Of a stretch of DNA of 64,000 bases, positions 18,156 through 27,190 are shown one piece after another. Made by a program: the position numbers and the translations under genes. Source of the DNA: Leisingera caerulea DSM 24564. GTDB taxonomy: Bacteria > Pseudomonadota > Alphaproteobacteria > Rhodobacterales > Rhodobacteraceae. The DNA lies in assembly GCF_000473325.1 (NCBI RefSeq), contig NZ_KI421513.1, forward strand, positions 673,217 through 737,216, read 5' to 3'. The notes beneath the pieces were generated by a model. The model was not told the DNA's origin and did not search any database. It saw only the letters and a list, made by a program, of their open reading frames with translations. The number at the start of each line of letters is the position of its first letter. Position 1 is the first letter of the stretch.

Positions 18156-19306
18156 CCCAGCTGCCTGACGGACGTTATGTCGACGATGAACCCTTTGACC
18201 CGCAAGCCTCGCTGCTCGAGCTGGAGCGCAAGGATCTGGACGCCCCCAACTGGCTGCTGGTCTGGCGCAAGTTCAAGACGCATAAGCTGGGACTGATCTC
18301 GGGCATCTTCCTTCTGATTGCCTACGGCCTGATCCCCTTTGCAGGCTTCATTGCGCCATACGGCCCCAATCAGCGGTTTTCAGAGCACCTTTATTCGCCG
18401 CCGCAATCCATCAAGCTGTTCCACGAGGGTGAATTCATCGGGCCCTACGTCTATCCGATGACTTCCGAGGCGAACCTGGAGACCTTTCAATGGGAATTCA
18501 AACCGGACACTTCGCGTCCGCTTAAGCTGACGTTTTTCTGCAAAGGCAGCACCTATTACCTGGCGGGTTTCATCGAAAGCAACCGCCACTTGTTCTGTGC
18601 TAGCGAGGAGGCGACGATCTTTATTCTAGGATCGGACCGTCTGGGCCGCGACATCTTCAGCCGCGTATCCTACGGGGCGCAGCTGTCGCTGACGGTTGGT
18701 CTGATCGGGATTACGGTTTCCTTTGTTCTTGGCATCTTTTTCGGCAGCATCGCCGGATACTTCGGCGGCCGGGTCGATTGGCTGGTGAACCGGGTGATTG
18801 AAATCCTGCGGTCGCTGCCGGAGCTGCCTTTGTGGCTGGCGCTGTCCGCCGCGGTGCCATCAAATTGGTCGCCGGTTGCGGTGTTCTTCATCATTTCGAT
18901 CATCCTCGGCATTCTTGACTGGCCCGGGCTGGCACGCTCTGTGCGCTCCAAGTTCCTGTCCTTGCGGGAAGAGGAATATGTCCGCGCCGCGGAAATGATG
19001 GGCGCCTCGTCGGGACGCGTGATCCGCAAGCATCTGCTGCCGAACTTCATGTCGCACCTGATTGCCTCGGCCACGCTGTCGATCCCCGCGATGATACTGG
19101 GGGAAACGGCGCTCTCGTTTCTTGGCCTTGGCCTGCGCGCCCCGGCGGTCAGCTGGGGGGTGATGCTGAATGACGCACAGAACCTTACCGCGGTTGAGAT
19201 TTATCCCTGGCTGGCCGTACCGATGCTGCCGATTGTCATTGTCGTGCTGGCCTTCAACTTCCTTGGCGACGGCCTGCGCGACAGTCTGGATCCCTATCAG
19301 CAATGA
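18152..19306 (+). CDS. Peptide-type ABC transporter permease (DppC/YejE-like)
   Basis: The 384-residue inner-membrane protein is the second permease. After the first helix (about 46-70) it carries a periplasmic insertion of about 100 residues containing two cysteines (FFCKG and LFCAS), typical of the longer OppC/YejE subgroup and absent from DppC. The canonical GSDRLGRDIFSRVSYG motif precedes the remaining helices. The EAA loop reads EEYVRAAEMMGASSGRVI. It starts inside an ATGA overlap with the first permease and ends in an ATGA overlap with the CoA-transferase gene. Confidence 0.9.
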   Translation: MTQLPDGRYVDDEPFDPQASLLELERKDLDAPNWLLVWRKFKTHKLGLISGIFLLIAYGLIPFAGFIAPYGPNQRFSEHLYSPPQSIKLFHEGEFIGPYVYPMTSEANLETFQWEFKPDTSRPLKLTFFCKGSTYYLAGFIESNRHLFCASEEATIFILGSDRLGRDIFSRVSYGAQLSLTVGLIGITVSFVLGIFFGSIAGYFGGRVDWLVNRVIEILRSLPELPLWLALSAAVPSNWSPVAVFFIISIILGILDWPGLARSVRSKFLSLREEEYVRAAEMMGASSGRVIRKHLLPNFMSHLIASATLSIPAMILGETALSFLGLGLRAPAVSWGVMLNDAQNLTAVEIYPWLAVPMLPIVIVVLAFNFLGDGLRDSLDPYQQ

Positions 19307-20649
19307 CGCTGCTTGCCGCCCTGCCCGCCACGGGCGCTTACCGCCTCACCGGCACCGGCCGATGGCGCAGCGCTTTTGCGGTGACGGAACTGGCCAATGC
19401 CTCGATTGCCGCGGTTGGCCTCGAGCTTGCACGGCTGATTGAGGCGCTGAACCTCGCGCCCTTGGCGCCTGAAGTCACCGTCGATCAGCGGCTGGCGTCG
19501 CTTTGGTTCAGCTACAGCTTCCGCCCCGATGGCTGGGAGCTTCCCAGCCTGTGGGATGCCATTGCAGGCGTGTATGAAACGCAGGACGGCTGGATCCGCC
19601 TGCACACCAATCTGCCGCACCACCGCAAGGCCGCGCTGCGGGTACTTGGCTGCGCAGGCGAACGCAGCGCCGTAGCCGCAGCGGTACGCCATTGGCTGGC
19701 GGACAGGCTGGAAAGCGAGATCGTAGCCGAAGGCGGTGTGGCCGCGGCCATGCGCAGCCGCGCGGAGTGGCTGACGCATCCGCAAGGCCGCGCCGTCGCG
19801 GCGGAGCCGCTTATCCACTGGACCTCCCCCCGCGCTGTGCGGCTGCTGGACCGGCCTCTGGCAACGGCAGCGCGCCCGCTGGCAGGGCTGCGCGTGCTCG
19901 ACCTGACCCGGGTGCTTGCGGGTCCGGTGTCCACACGCACTCTGGCCGGTTTCGGCGCCGATGTGCTGCGCATCGACCCGCCCGGCTGGGATGAGCCGGG
20001 GGTGATCACCGATATTTCCCTGGGCAAGCGCATGGCGGCGCTGGATCTCACCAAGGGCGAAGACCGGCTGGTGTTCGAGACACTTCTGGCGGATGCGGAC
20101 GTTCTGGTGCATGGCTACCGCCCCGGCGCTCTGGACGGGCTGGGTTACGGGGCGGACAGCCGCCGCCAAATTGCGCCCAACGCGGTGGAGGTGACGCTGG
20201 ATGCTTACGGCTGGACCGGCCCCTGGGCCGCCCGCCGCGGCTTCGACAGCCTGGTGCAGATGAGCGCAGGGATCGCCGATGCCGGCCGCGCTTGGGCCGG
20301 ATCGGACAAGCCCGCTCCGCTGCCGGTACAGGCACTCGACCATGCCACCGGTTATCTGATGGCTGCCGCAGTGCTCTCAGCGCTCACCGCAGCGGCCGGG
20401 GGGGCGGAGGTTCCGTCAGCGCATCTTTCTCTCGCGCGCACGGCTGAGCTGCTTGCCGGACTGCCAGAATCTGCTGAAGGCCCGGCCCTCACCACTTCGG
20501 CCGGTAGCGATTACAGCGAAAAGATCGAGAACAGCGGCTGGGGCCCGGGCCGCCGCCTCGCACCCCCGCTCTGGATTGGATCAAAGCCGATCCGCTGGGA
20601 TCTGCCAGCCGGATGCTGCGGCAGCAACGCGGCCTGCTGGCCCGAATAA
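19303..20649 (+). CDS. CaiB/BaiF (family III) CoA-transferase with domains in unusual order
   Basis: The 448-residue protein belongs to the family III CoA-transferase/racemase group, but its order is unusual. A segment that resembles the C-terminal small domain (YETQDGWIRLHTNLPHH, about 90-106) comes first. The Rossmann-like domain normally found at residue 1 (PLAGLRVLDLTRVLAGPVST) starts only near 197. The catalytic Asp is probably the one in PVQALDHATGYL (about 347). It is translationally coupled to the ABC transporter, so it may activate or isomerise an imported acid as its CoA thioester; that is inference. The last 20 residues are cysteine-rich (GCCGSNAACWPE), and repeat copy B lies just downstream. 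Confidence 0.7.
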   Translation: MTLLAALPATGAYRLTGTGRWRSAFAVTELANASIAAVGLELARLIEALNLAPLAPEVTVDQRLASLWFSYSFRPDGWELPSLWDAIAGVYETQDGWIRLHTNLPHHRKAALRVLGCAGERSAVAAAVRHWLADRLESEIVAEGGVAAAMRSRAEWLTHPQGRAVAAEPLIHWTSPRAVRLLDRPLATAARPLAGLRVLDLTRVLAGPVSTRTLAGFGADVLRIDPPGWDEPGVITDISLGKRMAALDLTKGEDRLVFETLLADADVLVHGYRPGALDGLGYGADSRRQIAPNAVEVTLDAYGWTGPWAARRGFDSLVQMSAGIADAGRAWAGSDKPAPLPVQALDHATGYLMAAAVLSALTAAAGGAEVPSAHLSLARTAELLAGLPESAEGPALTTSAGSDYSEKIENSGWGPGRRLAPPLWIGSKPIRWDLPAGCCGSNAACWPE

Positions 20650-20670
20650 CCGGTTGCTGTCCGGCACTCT

Positions 20671-20749
20671 GCGCCGCGCGGCAGCGCGGCGCCACGCCCA
20701 ACCCCAAGCGGAGCGCGCCAGCGGTCCAGCGCGGGGGCGGGAGAGCCCC
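20671..20749. repeat. Dispersed palindromic repeat, copy B (possible bidirectional terminator)
   Basis: GCGCCGCGC-GGCA-GCGCGGCGC (20671-20692) is followed by CACGCCCAACC, identical to copy A at that block. A second hairpin GGGGC-GGGAGA-GCCCC ends near 20749. It lies between the convergent CoA-transferase and MscS genes. Confidence 0.6.
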
Positions 20750-20759
20750 GGCCGCAGCC

Positions 20760-23237
20760 TCACCGGTCGTCGCCGCCGGGTCCGCCCATTTCCTCCAGCA
20801 TGTCTTCGTCGATTGCTGCCTGCACAGCGCCTGCTGCGGCTTCCTTCTGTTTCGGCGTCAGCTCATCCTCCTGGTCCGGCGCCAGCCGCACGGTGACCTC
20901 TCGGTGGGCAAATTTGATGCCTTCGCGGGCAAACAGTTCGCGGATTTCCTGATACACCCGTTTGCGGACGATCCACTGGTCCCCCGGTTTGGTCATGAAT
21001 TTCACCCGGATGATCATCGCCGAGTCCTGCATCTCGATCACGCCTTGGGATTTCAGCGGCTGAATGAACGTGTGTCCGACAACCGGGTCATCCATCAGAG
21101 TCTGGCCCAGTTTCTTGATCAGCTTGCGGACTTTTTCCACATCAGTGTCATAGGTCACCCGCAGCGGCAGCTTCATCATTACCCAGTCGCGGGAATAGTT
21201 GGTCAGCACCTTGATCTCGCCAAAGGGGATGGTGTGCAGCGCGCCCAGGTGGTGGCGCAGCTGGAAGGAGCGGACCGAGATTTTTTCCACCGTGCCCTTC
21301 ACATCGCCGATGTCGATGTATTCCCCCTTGCGGAAGGCATCGTCGATCAGGAAGAAGGCGCCGGAAAAGATGTCCCTGACGAGCGCCTGCGAGCCGAAGC
21401 CCACCGCCAGGCCGACCACACCGGCACCGGCAAACAGCGGGCTCACGTTGATGCCCAGTTCCAGCAGCACGATCAGCACGATCGACACCAGAACCACCGC
21501 CAGGATCGCGCCGCGGAACAGCGGCAGCAGCGTTGCCAGACGGCTGGCACCGCCCGCGCCGCCTTCATCGCCGAGCTCTCCCTGAGGAGCGTCCCCGGCC
21601 TCCTCGTCGATCTTGCTGTCGATCCAGATCCGGAACAGGTGATAGACGATGTAGCCGATGAACAGGATCACCGTGACATCGACCGCCCGTTCGGCGGCGG
21701 TGGAAGCGATCCAGCTGGCGTCCGGGTTCCACACGATCACCAAAGAGTATGCTCCGACCACAAAGGCCAGGATGCCCGCAACCCGGCGGGCAAGATCCTC
21801 GTAGGTGGCAATCGGGTGCTTGGACCGCGGCGCGACTTCCTCTTCTCCGGTTTCGTCTTCCGGTTCCGGCGTTGCGCTGTCCTGCGGTACGTCCACGACT
21901 TCCGCGTTCATCGCCGCGGAAGGTGCCGGCCCGGAAGTATCCGGATGGATTTCCTCCGCCGCAGGCGCGTCAGCTGCATGGATGGCGGTTTCCGGCTCCC
22001 CCGCCTCAGCCGCAGCTTCCTCCACTTCTGCTGCTTCGCGCTTAACCAGCCGGGCGCGGCTGAAATAGCGCTCAATACCATAGTTGATCACCCCGTAGAC
22101 CACCAGGATCGTGGTCAGCACGAAATAGCTGCCCGCCATCAGCGGGATCGAAATGTCCTGCTCAAGAACCAGGTCAAAGGCCAGCTTGAGCCAGCCGAAC
22201 GCCATATAGATCATCAGAACCGGCGCCCATGCCACGGCCAGAACGCGCACTAGCCAGGAACACTCCTCGGGTGCCCGGCCCGCACGGATGGCGTTTGAAA
22301 TCGCCCGCCTGTTGACCAGAACCATGAGCAGGTTTCCCAGCGTCCCCACCAGGGCCAGAACGCCGTAAACCAGCGCATAAACATTGTAATTCAGGCCGAA
22401 ATCCCCGACCCAGGTGGCAAATAGCGTCGTGGAAATGTCGTAGGTCGCCAGCAAAGACGCCCAGATATAAAGCCGCTTGGCATCCCGGTCGGAGAATACG
22501 GGGATCCGGTACTGGGCCAAAAACGGTGACAACACCATCCGCCAAAGGTCGGACACCGTGCGCGCCAGGAAGAAGGCGGTATAAACGGCCGTCACGGTGA
22601 ATTCGATGGACGGATCGCCAGAGGCGCCGAAAATCAGGTAGGAAATCAACGCCGCAAAGACCATCGCGAAAACCGTGGCGCCAATCCCCATCAGGAACCG
22701 GAACACCAGAAAGGGCATCTTTTCCTGATAGCCTTGGGGTGTTTCCCGGATCCGCGCGACAACGAACCGCTTGGCAAAGCGCTTGCCATAGATCTCCGTC
22801 GACAGCCAGCGGCCGATCAGCAGGAACAGCACACTCCAGCCCATCACCTCGACATAGGTCATTATGCGCCCGTCCGGGCTGGTCTGGCGCAGGATGTACT
22901 GCATTTCGAAGATTGAATAGGGCAGCGCCTCCAGTCGGCTGTTCAGTTCCGCCCTGAAGGCCCCAACCCTGGATTGCGCCTTCATCAGGATCGAGGGCTC
23001 CTCCATCGCGTCAGAGACCGGATGCCCGGCTTCCGGCTCTGCCGCCGGCGGCGCATTCAGCAGCTGGCCGCTGCTATCGACCACAACCACGCTGACGCCG
23101 CTTTCGGCCGCCCGTTCAATCGCCTTGGACAGCGCGTCCGCCGGAGCCGTTTCACTTTCCTGCGCGCCGGCGTGAGGTGTCAGCCCAAAACTCAGCAGCA
23201 GGCACAGCAGGAACCGGAACAACATTTGCAGCATCAC
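20760..23237 (-). CDS. MscS family mechanosensitive channel, large form
   Basis: The 825-residue inner-membrane channel opens under membrane tension to release solutes during osmotic downshock. An N-terminal signal peptide (LLCLLLSFGLTPHAGA, cleavage near 25) leads to a periplasmic region of about 100 residues. Around ten hydrophobic helices follow, broken by a cytoplasmic acidic, Ala/Glu-rich linker (about 400-470). The MscS core comes last: the pore helix with VGLAVGFGSQALVRDIFSG and the beta domain with GEYIDIGDVKGTVEKI. The size and layout resemble YbdG/YnaI-like or MscK-like members rather than the 286-residue MscS. It is convergent with the CoA-transferase gene and apparently monocistronic. 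Confidence 0.88.
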   Translation of the reverse strand: MMLQMLFRFLLCLLLSFGLTPHAGAQESETAPADALSKAIERAAESGVSVVVVDSSGQLLNAPPAAEPEAGHPVSDAMEEPSILMKAQSRVGAFRAELNSRLEALPYSIFEMQYILRQTSPDGRIMTYVEVMGWSVLFLLIGRWLSTEIYGKRFAKRFVVARIRETPQGYQEKMPFLVFRFLMGIGATVFAMVFAALISYLIFGASGDPSIEFTVTAVYTAFFLARTVSDLWRMVLSPFLAQYRIPVFSDRDAKRLYIWASLLATYDISTTLFATWVGDFGLNYNVYALVYGVLALVGTLGNLLMVLVNRRAISNAIRAGRAPEECSWLVRVLAVAWAPVLMIYMAFGWLKLAFDLVLEQDISIPLMAGSYFVLTTILVVYGVINYGIERYFSRARLVKREAAEVEEAAAEAGEPETAIHAADAPAAEEIHPDTSGPAPSAAMNAEVVDVPQDSATPEPEDETGEEEVAPRSKHPIATYEDLARRVAGILAFVVGAYSLVIVWNPDASWIASTAAERAVDVTVILFIGYIVYHLFRIWIDSKIDEEAGDAPQGELGDEGGAGGASRLATLLPLFRGAILAVVLVSIVLIVLLELGINVSPLFAGAGVVGLAVGFGSQALVRDIFSGAFFLIDDAFRKGEYIDIGDVKGTVEKISVRSFQLRHHLGALHTIPFGEIKVLTNYSRDWVMMKLPLRVTYDTDVEKVRKLIKKLGQTLMDDPVVGHTFIQPLKSQGVIEMQDSAMIIRVKFMTKPGDQWIVRKRVYQEIRELFAREGIKFAHREVTVRLAPDQEDELTPKQKEAAAGAVQAAIDEDMLEEMGGPGGDDR

Positions 23238-23627
23238 CGCCTATCCTTTTGGAAACTCGCATCAAACTAATCACGCGCAAGAGCGTTGCGCAAATGGCGC
23301 GCGCGCAATTTCCTGTGCGTCGCGCAACCAAGGCGCATGATTGCATGCGCCAGGGCTCCGGGCTATACAAATTCAGATATCCGCTCTTGGGGCGGTCAGC
23401 TGCCCCCGAGGCCGTGGAAGTCACCGCCCGGAGCGGCAGCTGCAAAGGCAAATACTGACCGCGCCCCCCGCCCTATCCGGCTGCGGTGCGCGCAATCTGA
23501 GGCGGACGATGGCGGAGCACAACAGCACGCGCCCGGGGACGAGCGGCAGTACAGGCCGGCGTGCCCCCGGCGCCGCCGGAACCATCCCCTTGCCCGGCGC
23601 GGTCCGGAACCCTGATCAGGCGCTTAC
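23238..23627. other. 390-bp divergent intergenic region (MscS / glycan operon)
   Basis: No convincing gene is seen. The part nearest the MscS gene is rich in GCGCAA-type words, including the 8-bp palindrome TTGCGCAA near 23285-23292. A perfect inverted repeat GGCGCATG-ATTG-CATGCGCC spans 23332-23351 and could be an operator for either divergent unit. The half nearest the glycosyltransferase gene is plain G+C-rich sequence. Confidence 0.4.
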
Positions 23628-24854
23628 ATGACGGCAACAAGCACCCGAAAGACAGCAGCGGACACCTGCGCGCGCGGACCGCGGATCATGTTCTACAGCC
23701 ACGACACATTCGGGCTGGGGCATTTGCGCCGCTCGCGGGCGCTGGCCGGGGCGATTACCGCAGCCAATCCGGACGCTTCGGCGCTGATCCTCACCGGCTC
23801 GCCGGTGGCGGGGCGGTTTTCCTTTCCGACCCGGGTGGACCATGTCCGCCTGCCCGGTGTGATCAAACGCGCCGATGGCTCCTATGCCTCGCGCACCATG
23901 GGCATGAGCATCGAGGAAACCGCCGAACTGCGCGCGGCTCTGATCCGCTCCACAGTGGAGCAATACGAACCGGATGTGCTGGTGGCCGATAAGGAGCCCA
24001 CGGGATTCCGCGGCGAACTGATGCCGGCGCTGGAGCTGCTCAAGTCCACTAACCGCTGCAAGATGGTGCTGGGCCTGCGGGACGTTCTGGATGAGCCGGA
24101 GGTGCTGGCCGCCGAATGGGAGCGCAAGCACGCAGTCGAGGCGACCCGCGACTTCTATGACGAGATTTGGGTCTATGGACCGCGTTCTGTCTATGACCCG
24201 ACCGCCGGTTTGCCCTTCACGCCGGAGATGCAGGAACGGATGCACTGGACCGGCTACCTGCGCCGCGACCTTGGCCAAGTGGGCGAACCGCCTGAGCAGC
24301 CCTATTTGCTGGTCACCCCCGGCGGCGGCGGCGATGGCGAGATGATGGTAGACTTGGTGCTGTCGGCCTATGAAGCCGACCCGGAGCTGTCGCCCCGGGC
24401 GGTGCTGGTTTACGGCCCCTTCCTGTCCGGCGAAACCCGCGAGGATTTCGAGGAGCGCGTTGCCCGGCTCAATGGCCGCGTCACCGCTGTAGGTTTTGAG
24501 TCGCAAATCGAAACGCTTTTTGCCGGCGCCCAAGGCGTGGTCTGCATGGGCGGTTACAACACCTTCTGCGAGGTGCTGTCGTTTGACAAACCCGCGGTGA
24601 TCGTGCCCCGCACCACCCCGCGGCTGGAACAATGGATCCGCGCCAGCCGGGCTGAGGAGATCGGCCTCACCACAATGCTGGACGAGACCCGCGACGGCTG
24701 GACGGCTCCGGCGCTGGCCAAGGCGATCCGCGCGCTGGCCACCCAGCCGCCGCCCTCTGCCGCGGGCTCCGAGGGTCTTTTGGACGGGCTGGATTATGTG
24801 ACACGGAGGGTCTCAGCCCTGTTGCAGGACACGCGCCGGGAGGCTGCTGAATGA
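23628..24854 (+). CDS. Glycosyltransferase, GT28/MurG-like fold
   Basis: The 408-residue protein is a GT-B fold glycosyltransferase resembling MurG/MGDG synthase (GT28). The N-terminal domain begins with RIMFYSHDTFGLGHLRRSRAL, a form of the Gly/His loop. The C-terminal nucleotide-sugar domain has LLVTPGGGGDGEMM and GVVCMGGYNTFCEVL, followed by KPAVIVPRTTPRLEQ, the expected donor-binding elements. It probably acts at the inner face of the cytoplasmic membrane; donor and acceptor are unknown. It is the first gene of a seven-gene operon and overlaps the next gene by ATGA. A second GT28-like gene lies later in the operon. Confidence 0.75.
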   Translation: MTATSTRKTAADTCARGPRIMFYSHDTFGLGHLRRSRALAGAITAANPDASALILTGSPVAGRFSFPTRVDHVRLPGVIKRADGSYASRTMGMSIEETAELRAALIRSTVEQYEPDVLVADKEPTGFRGELMPALELLKSTNRCKMVLGLRDVLDEPEVLAAEWERKHAVEATRDFYDEIWVYGPRSVYDPTAGLPFTPEMQERMHWTGYLRRDLGQVGEPPEQPYLLVTPGGGGDGEMMVDLVLSAYEADPELSPRAVLVYGPFLSGETREDFEERVARLNGRVTAVGFESQIETLFAGAQGVVCMGGYNTFCEVLSFDKPAVIVPRTTPRLEQWIRASRAEEIGLTTMLDETRDGWTAPALAKAIRALATQPPPSAAGSEGLLDGLDYVTRRVSALLQDTRREAAE

Positions 24855-26095
24855 GCGCCCCCCGCCCGCCCCTTGCGGTGGTGGTCAAGGGCTGGCCGCG
24901 GCTGTCCGAGACCTTCATCGCACAGGAACTGGTCGCCCTGGAAGCGGCTGGCCACGCGTTCGAAATCTGGTCCCTGCGCCACCCCACCGACATCAAACGC
25001 CACCCGCTGCATGCGCAGTTGCAAGCCAAGGTGAACTATCTGCCGGAATACCTGCATCAGGAGCCTGAGCGGGTCTGGCGCGCCCGCGCCATTGCGCAAG
25101 GCTTGCCTGGCTACGGCGAAGCCTACCGCATCTGGCGCGCCGATCTGCGCCGTGACCCGACCCCCAACCGCATCCGCCGCTTTGGCCAGGCCTGCGTGCT
25201 GGCGGCTGAAATGCCTGACGAGGTGCTGGGCCTCTACGCGCATTTCCTGCACACGCCCTCCTCCGTCGCGCGCTATGCCGCAATCATGCGCGGCCTGCCG
25301 TGGAGCTTTTCGGCGCACGCCAAGGACATCTGGACCTCACCGGATTGGGAGCTGCAGGAAAAGCTCTCAGCCGCCCATCACGGCGCGGCCTTTGGTGCCA
25401 CCTGCACCGGTTTTGGCGCTAAGCACCTGCAGGAGCTGGCCGATACGCCGGACCGGGTTGATCTGGTTTATCACGGGCTCGACCTGTCCCGCTTTCCCGC
25501 CCCGCCGGAGCGCAAGGCCCGGCAGCCGCAGGATCCGATCCGCTTCATGTCGGTTGGCCGCCTGGTGGAGAAGAAGGGTTTTGACCGCCTGATCGCCGCG
25601 CTGGCGCTGCTGCCTGCGGGCCTTGACTGGCACTGGACACACATCGGCGGCGGCGGTCTGGGGGATCTCTTGCAAGGCATGGCGGAGGATGCAGGCATCG
25701 CCCACCGCATCACTTGGCGTGGGGCCTGCGATCAGCCCGAAGTGATTGAGGCGATGCGCAACTCCGACCTGTTTGTGCTGCCCAGCCGGGTCGCGGCGGA
25801 CGGCGACCGCGACGGGCTGCCTAATGTTCTGATGGAAGCCGCCTCGCAAACCCTGCCGATCCTGTCGACCCCGGTCTCCGCCATTCCGGAATTCATCACC
25901 CACGGCACCCACGGCCTGCTGAGCGAAGACGCGCCCGAGGCGCTGGCGGAAACGCTGCTCTATGCCGCCCGCCATCCGCAGAAGCTGGCAGAGATGGCTG
26001 AGGCCGCGCTGACCCGGCTGCGTTCGGACTTCGGCATGGATCCCGGCATTGCCCAGCTCTCGAAACGGCTGATGGCGATGCTGCAGGTCGGCTGA
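24851..26095 (+). CDS. Glycosyltransferase family 4 protein
   Basis: The 414-residue protein has the GT-B fold of retaining family 4 glycosyltransferases. The diagnostic C-terminal domain includes RFMSVGRLVEKKGFDRLIAAL and, further on, NSDLFVLPSRVAADGDRDGLPNVLMEA with the catalytic EX7E-like region. The N-terminal half starts with the acceptor-domain pattern VVKGWPRLSETFIAQEL, typical of enzymes making surface polysaccharides or glycolipids. It starts within an ATGA overlap with the GT28-like gene and ends 6 bp before the next glycosyltransferase. Sugar specificity cannot be read. Confidence 0.88.
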   Translation: MSAPRPPLAVVVKGWPRLSETFIAQELVALEAAGHAFEIWSLRHPTDIKRHPLHAQLQAKVNYLPEYLHQEPERVWRARAIAQGLPGYGEAYRIWRADLRRDPTPNRIRRFGQACVLAAEMPDEVLGLYAHFLHTPSSVARYAAIMRGLPWSFSAHAKDIWTSPDWELQEKLSAAHHGAAFGATCTGFGAKHLQELADTPDRVDLVYHGLDLSRFPAPPERKARQPQDPIRFMSVGRLVEKKGFDRLIAALALLPAGLDWHWTHIGGGGLGDLLQGMAEDAGIAHRITWRGACDQPEVIEAMRNSDLFVLPSRVAADGDRDGLPNVLMEAASQTLPILSTPVSAIPEFITHGTHGLLSEDAPEALAETLLYAARHPQKLAEMAEAALTRLRSDFGMDPGIAQLSKRLMAMLQVG

Positions 26096-26101
26096 CAGGT
26101 C

Positions 26102-27190
26102 ATGCTGCCGGGAACCGGAAAGCGGGTCGCATTCTACGCGCCGATGAAGCCGCCGCACCACCCGGTGCCCTCCGGCGATCGCGAAATAGCCCGCAACCTT
26201 ATGGCTCTGCTCAGCGCCAGCGGCGCGAATGTGCAGCTGGTCTCGGATCTCAGGATCTATGACAAACATGGCGATGCAGCGCTGCAGGCAATCCAGCGCA
26301 ATGCGGCCAGGGACGAGGCCGCCCGGTTGATCAGGGATATGCCGGCAGCTGACCTCTGGGTCACTTACCACAACTACTACAAGGCGCCGGACCTGATCGG
26401 CCCCGCCGTGGCACGCGCCCGCGGCATACCTTATGTGCAGATCGAATCCACCCGCGCCAAGAAGCGCCTGACCGGGCCATGGGCGGGATTTGCCGAGGCC
26501 GCCCACGCCGCTGCCGATGCCGCTGCGGCGATCTTCTATTTCACCGGACAGGACCGCTTTGCGCTGGAGCGGGACCGCTCCGGCAGCCAGACCGTGGCCT
26601 ACCTGCCGCCCTTCCTGCCGCTTGAAGAGCTGCCGGCCGCCTCTTCTGTGGCGGGTCGGATGCTGACTGCAGGCATGATGCGCGCAGGCGACAAGCTTGC
26701 CTCCTACCGCGTTATTGCGGAGACACTTGCGTATTTGCCAGAAGATTGGCGGCTGGACATTGCAGGCGACGGCCCGGCCCGGTCCGAAGTTGAGGCCCTG
26801 ATGGCCCCCTTTGGCAGCCGGGTCCGCTTCCTCGGCCAGCTCTCACGCGAGGAATTGTCAGCGGCTTATTCCAATTCCTCCCTGTTCCTGTGGCCCGGTG
26901 TGAACGAAGCCTTCGGAATGGTCTATCTTGAGGCGCAGGCCCATGGTCTCCCAATCGTGGCTCAAGACCGCCCCGGCGTTCGGGATGTGCTGCTGGCCCG
27001 GTCCTACCCGGAGCCCGAAGACGGTGCGGAATCATTGGCAGCTTTCACGGCGGCCCTGCTGGCAAACCCCGCGCTGCGCAGCCGCATTGGCCGGGAGGGA
27101 CGTGATTACATCGCCCGAAACCACCTCGCCCCCGCCGCGGCGCGCCGCTTTTGGGACGTTGCCGCCCCGCTGATGGAGACACAGACATGA
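26102..27190 (+). CDS. Glycosyltransferase family 4 protein (second)
   Basis: The 362-residue GT-B fold protein is the second family 4 glycosyltransferase of the operon. The N-terminal domain opens with KRVAFYAPMKPPHHPVPSGDREIARNL cut by the usual acceptor loop. The C-terminal domain has MLTAGMMRAGDKLASYRVIAE, LDIAGDGPARSEVE and SLFLWPGVNEAFGMVYLEAQA, matching the donor-binding and EX7E regions. It follows the first GT4 gene by 6 bp and overlaps the histidine phosphatase by ATGA. Together with its neighbours it should add one residue to a common acceptor; the acceptor is unknown. Confidence 0.85.
   Translation: MLPGTGKRVAFYAPMKPPHHPVPSGDREIARNLMALLSASGANVQLVSDLRIYDKHGDAALQAIQRNAARDEAARLIRDMPAADLWVTYHNYYKAPDLIGPAVARARGIPYVQIESTRAKKRLTGPWAGFAEAAHAAADAAAAIFYFTGQDRFALERDRSGSQTVAYLPPFLPLEELPAASSVAGRMLTAGMMRAGDKLASYRVIAETLAYLPEDWRLDIAGDGPARSEVEALMAPFGSRVRFLGQLSREELSAAYSNSSLFLWPGVNEAFGMVYLEAQAHGLPIVAQDRPGVRDVLLARSYPEPEDGAESLAAFTAALLANPALRSRIGREGRDYIARNHLAPAAARRFWDVAAPLMETQT

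Noticed and set aside
20760..22253. Long plus-strand open frame opposite the MscS gene
   Set aside because: It is His/Gln/Arg-rich shadow coding of a high-G+C gene. The minus-strand reading has a signal peptide, helices and the MscS core.
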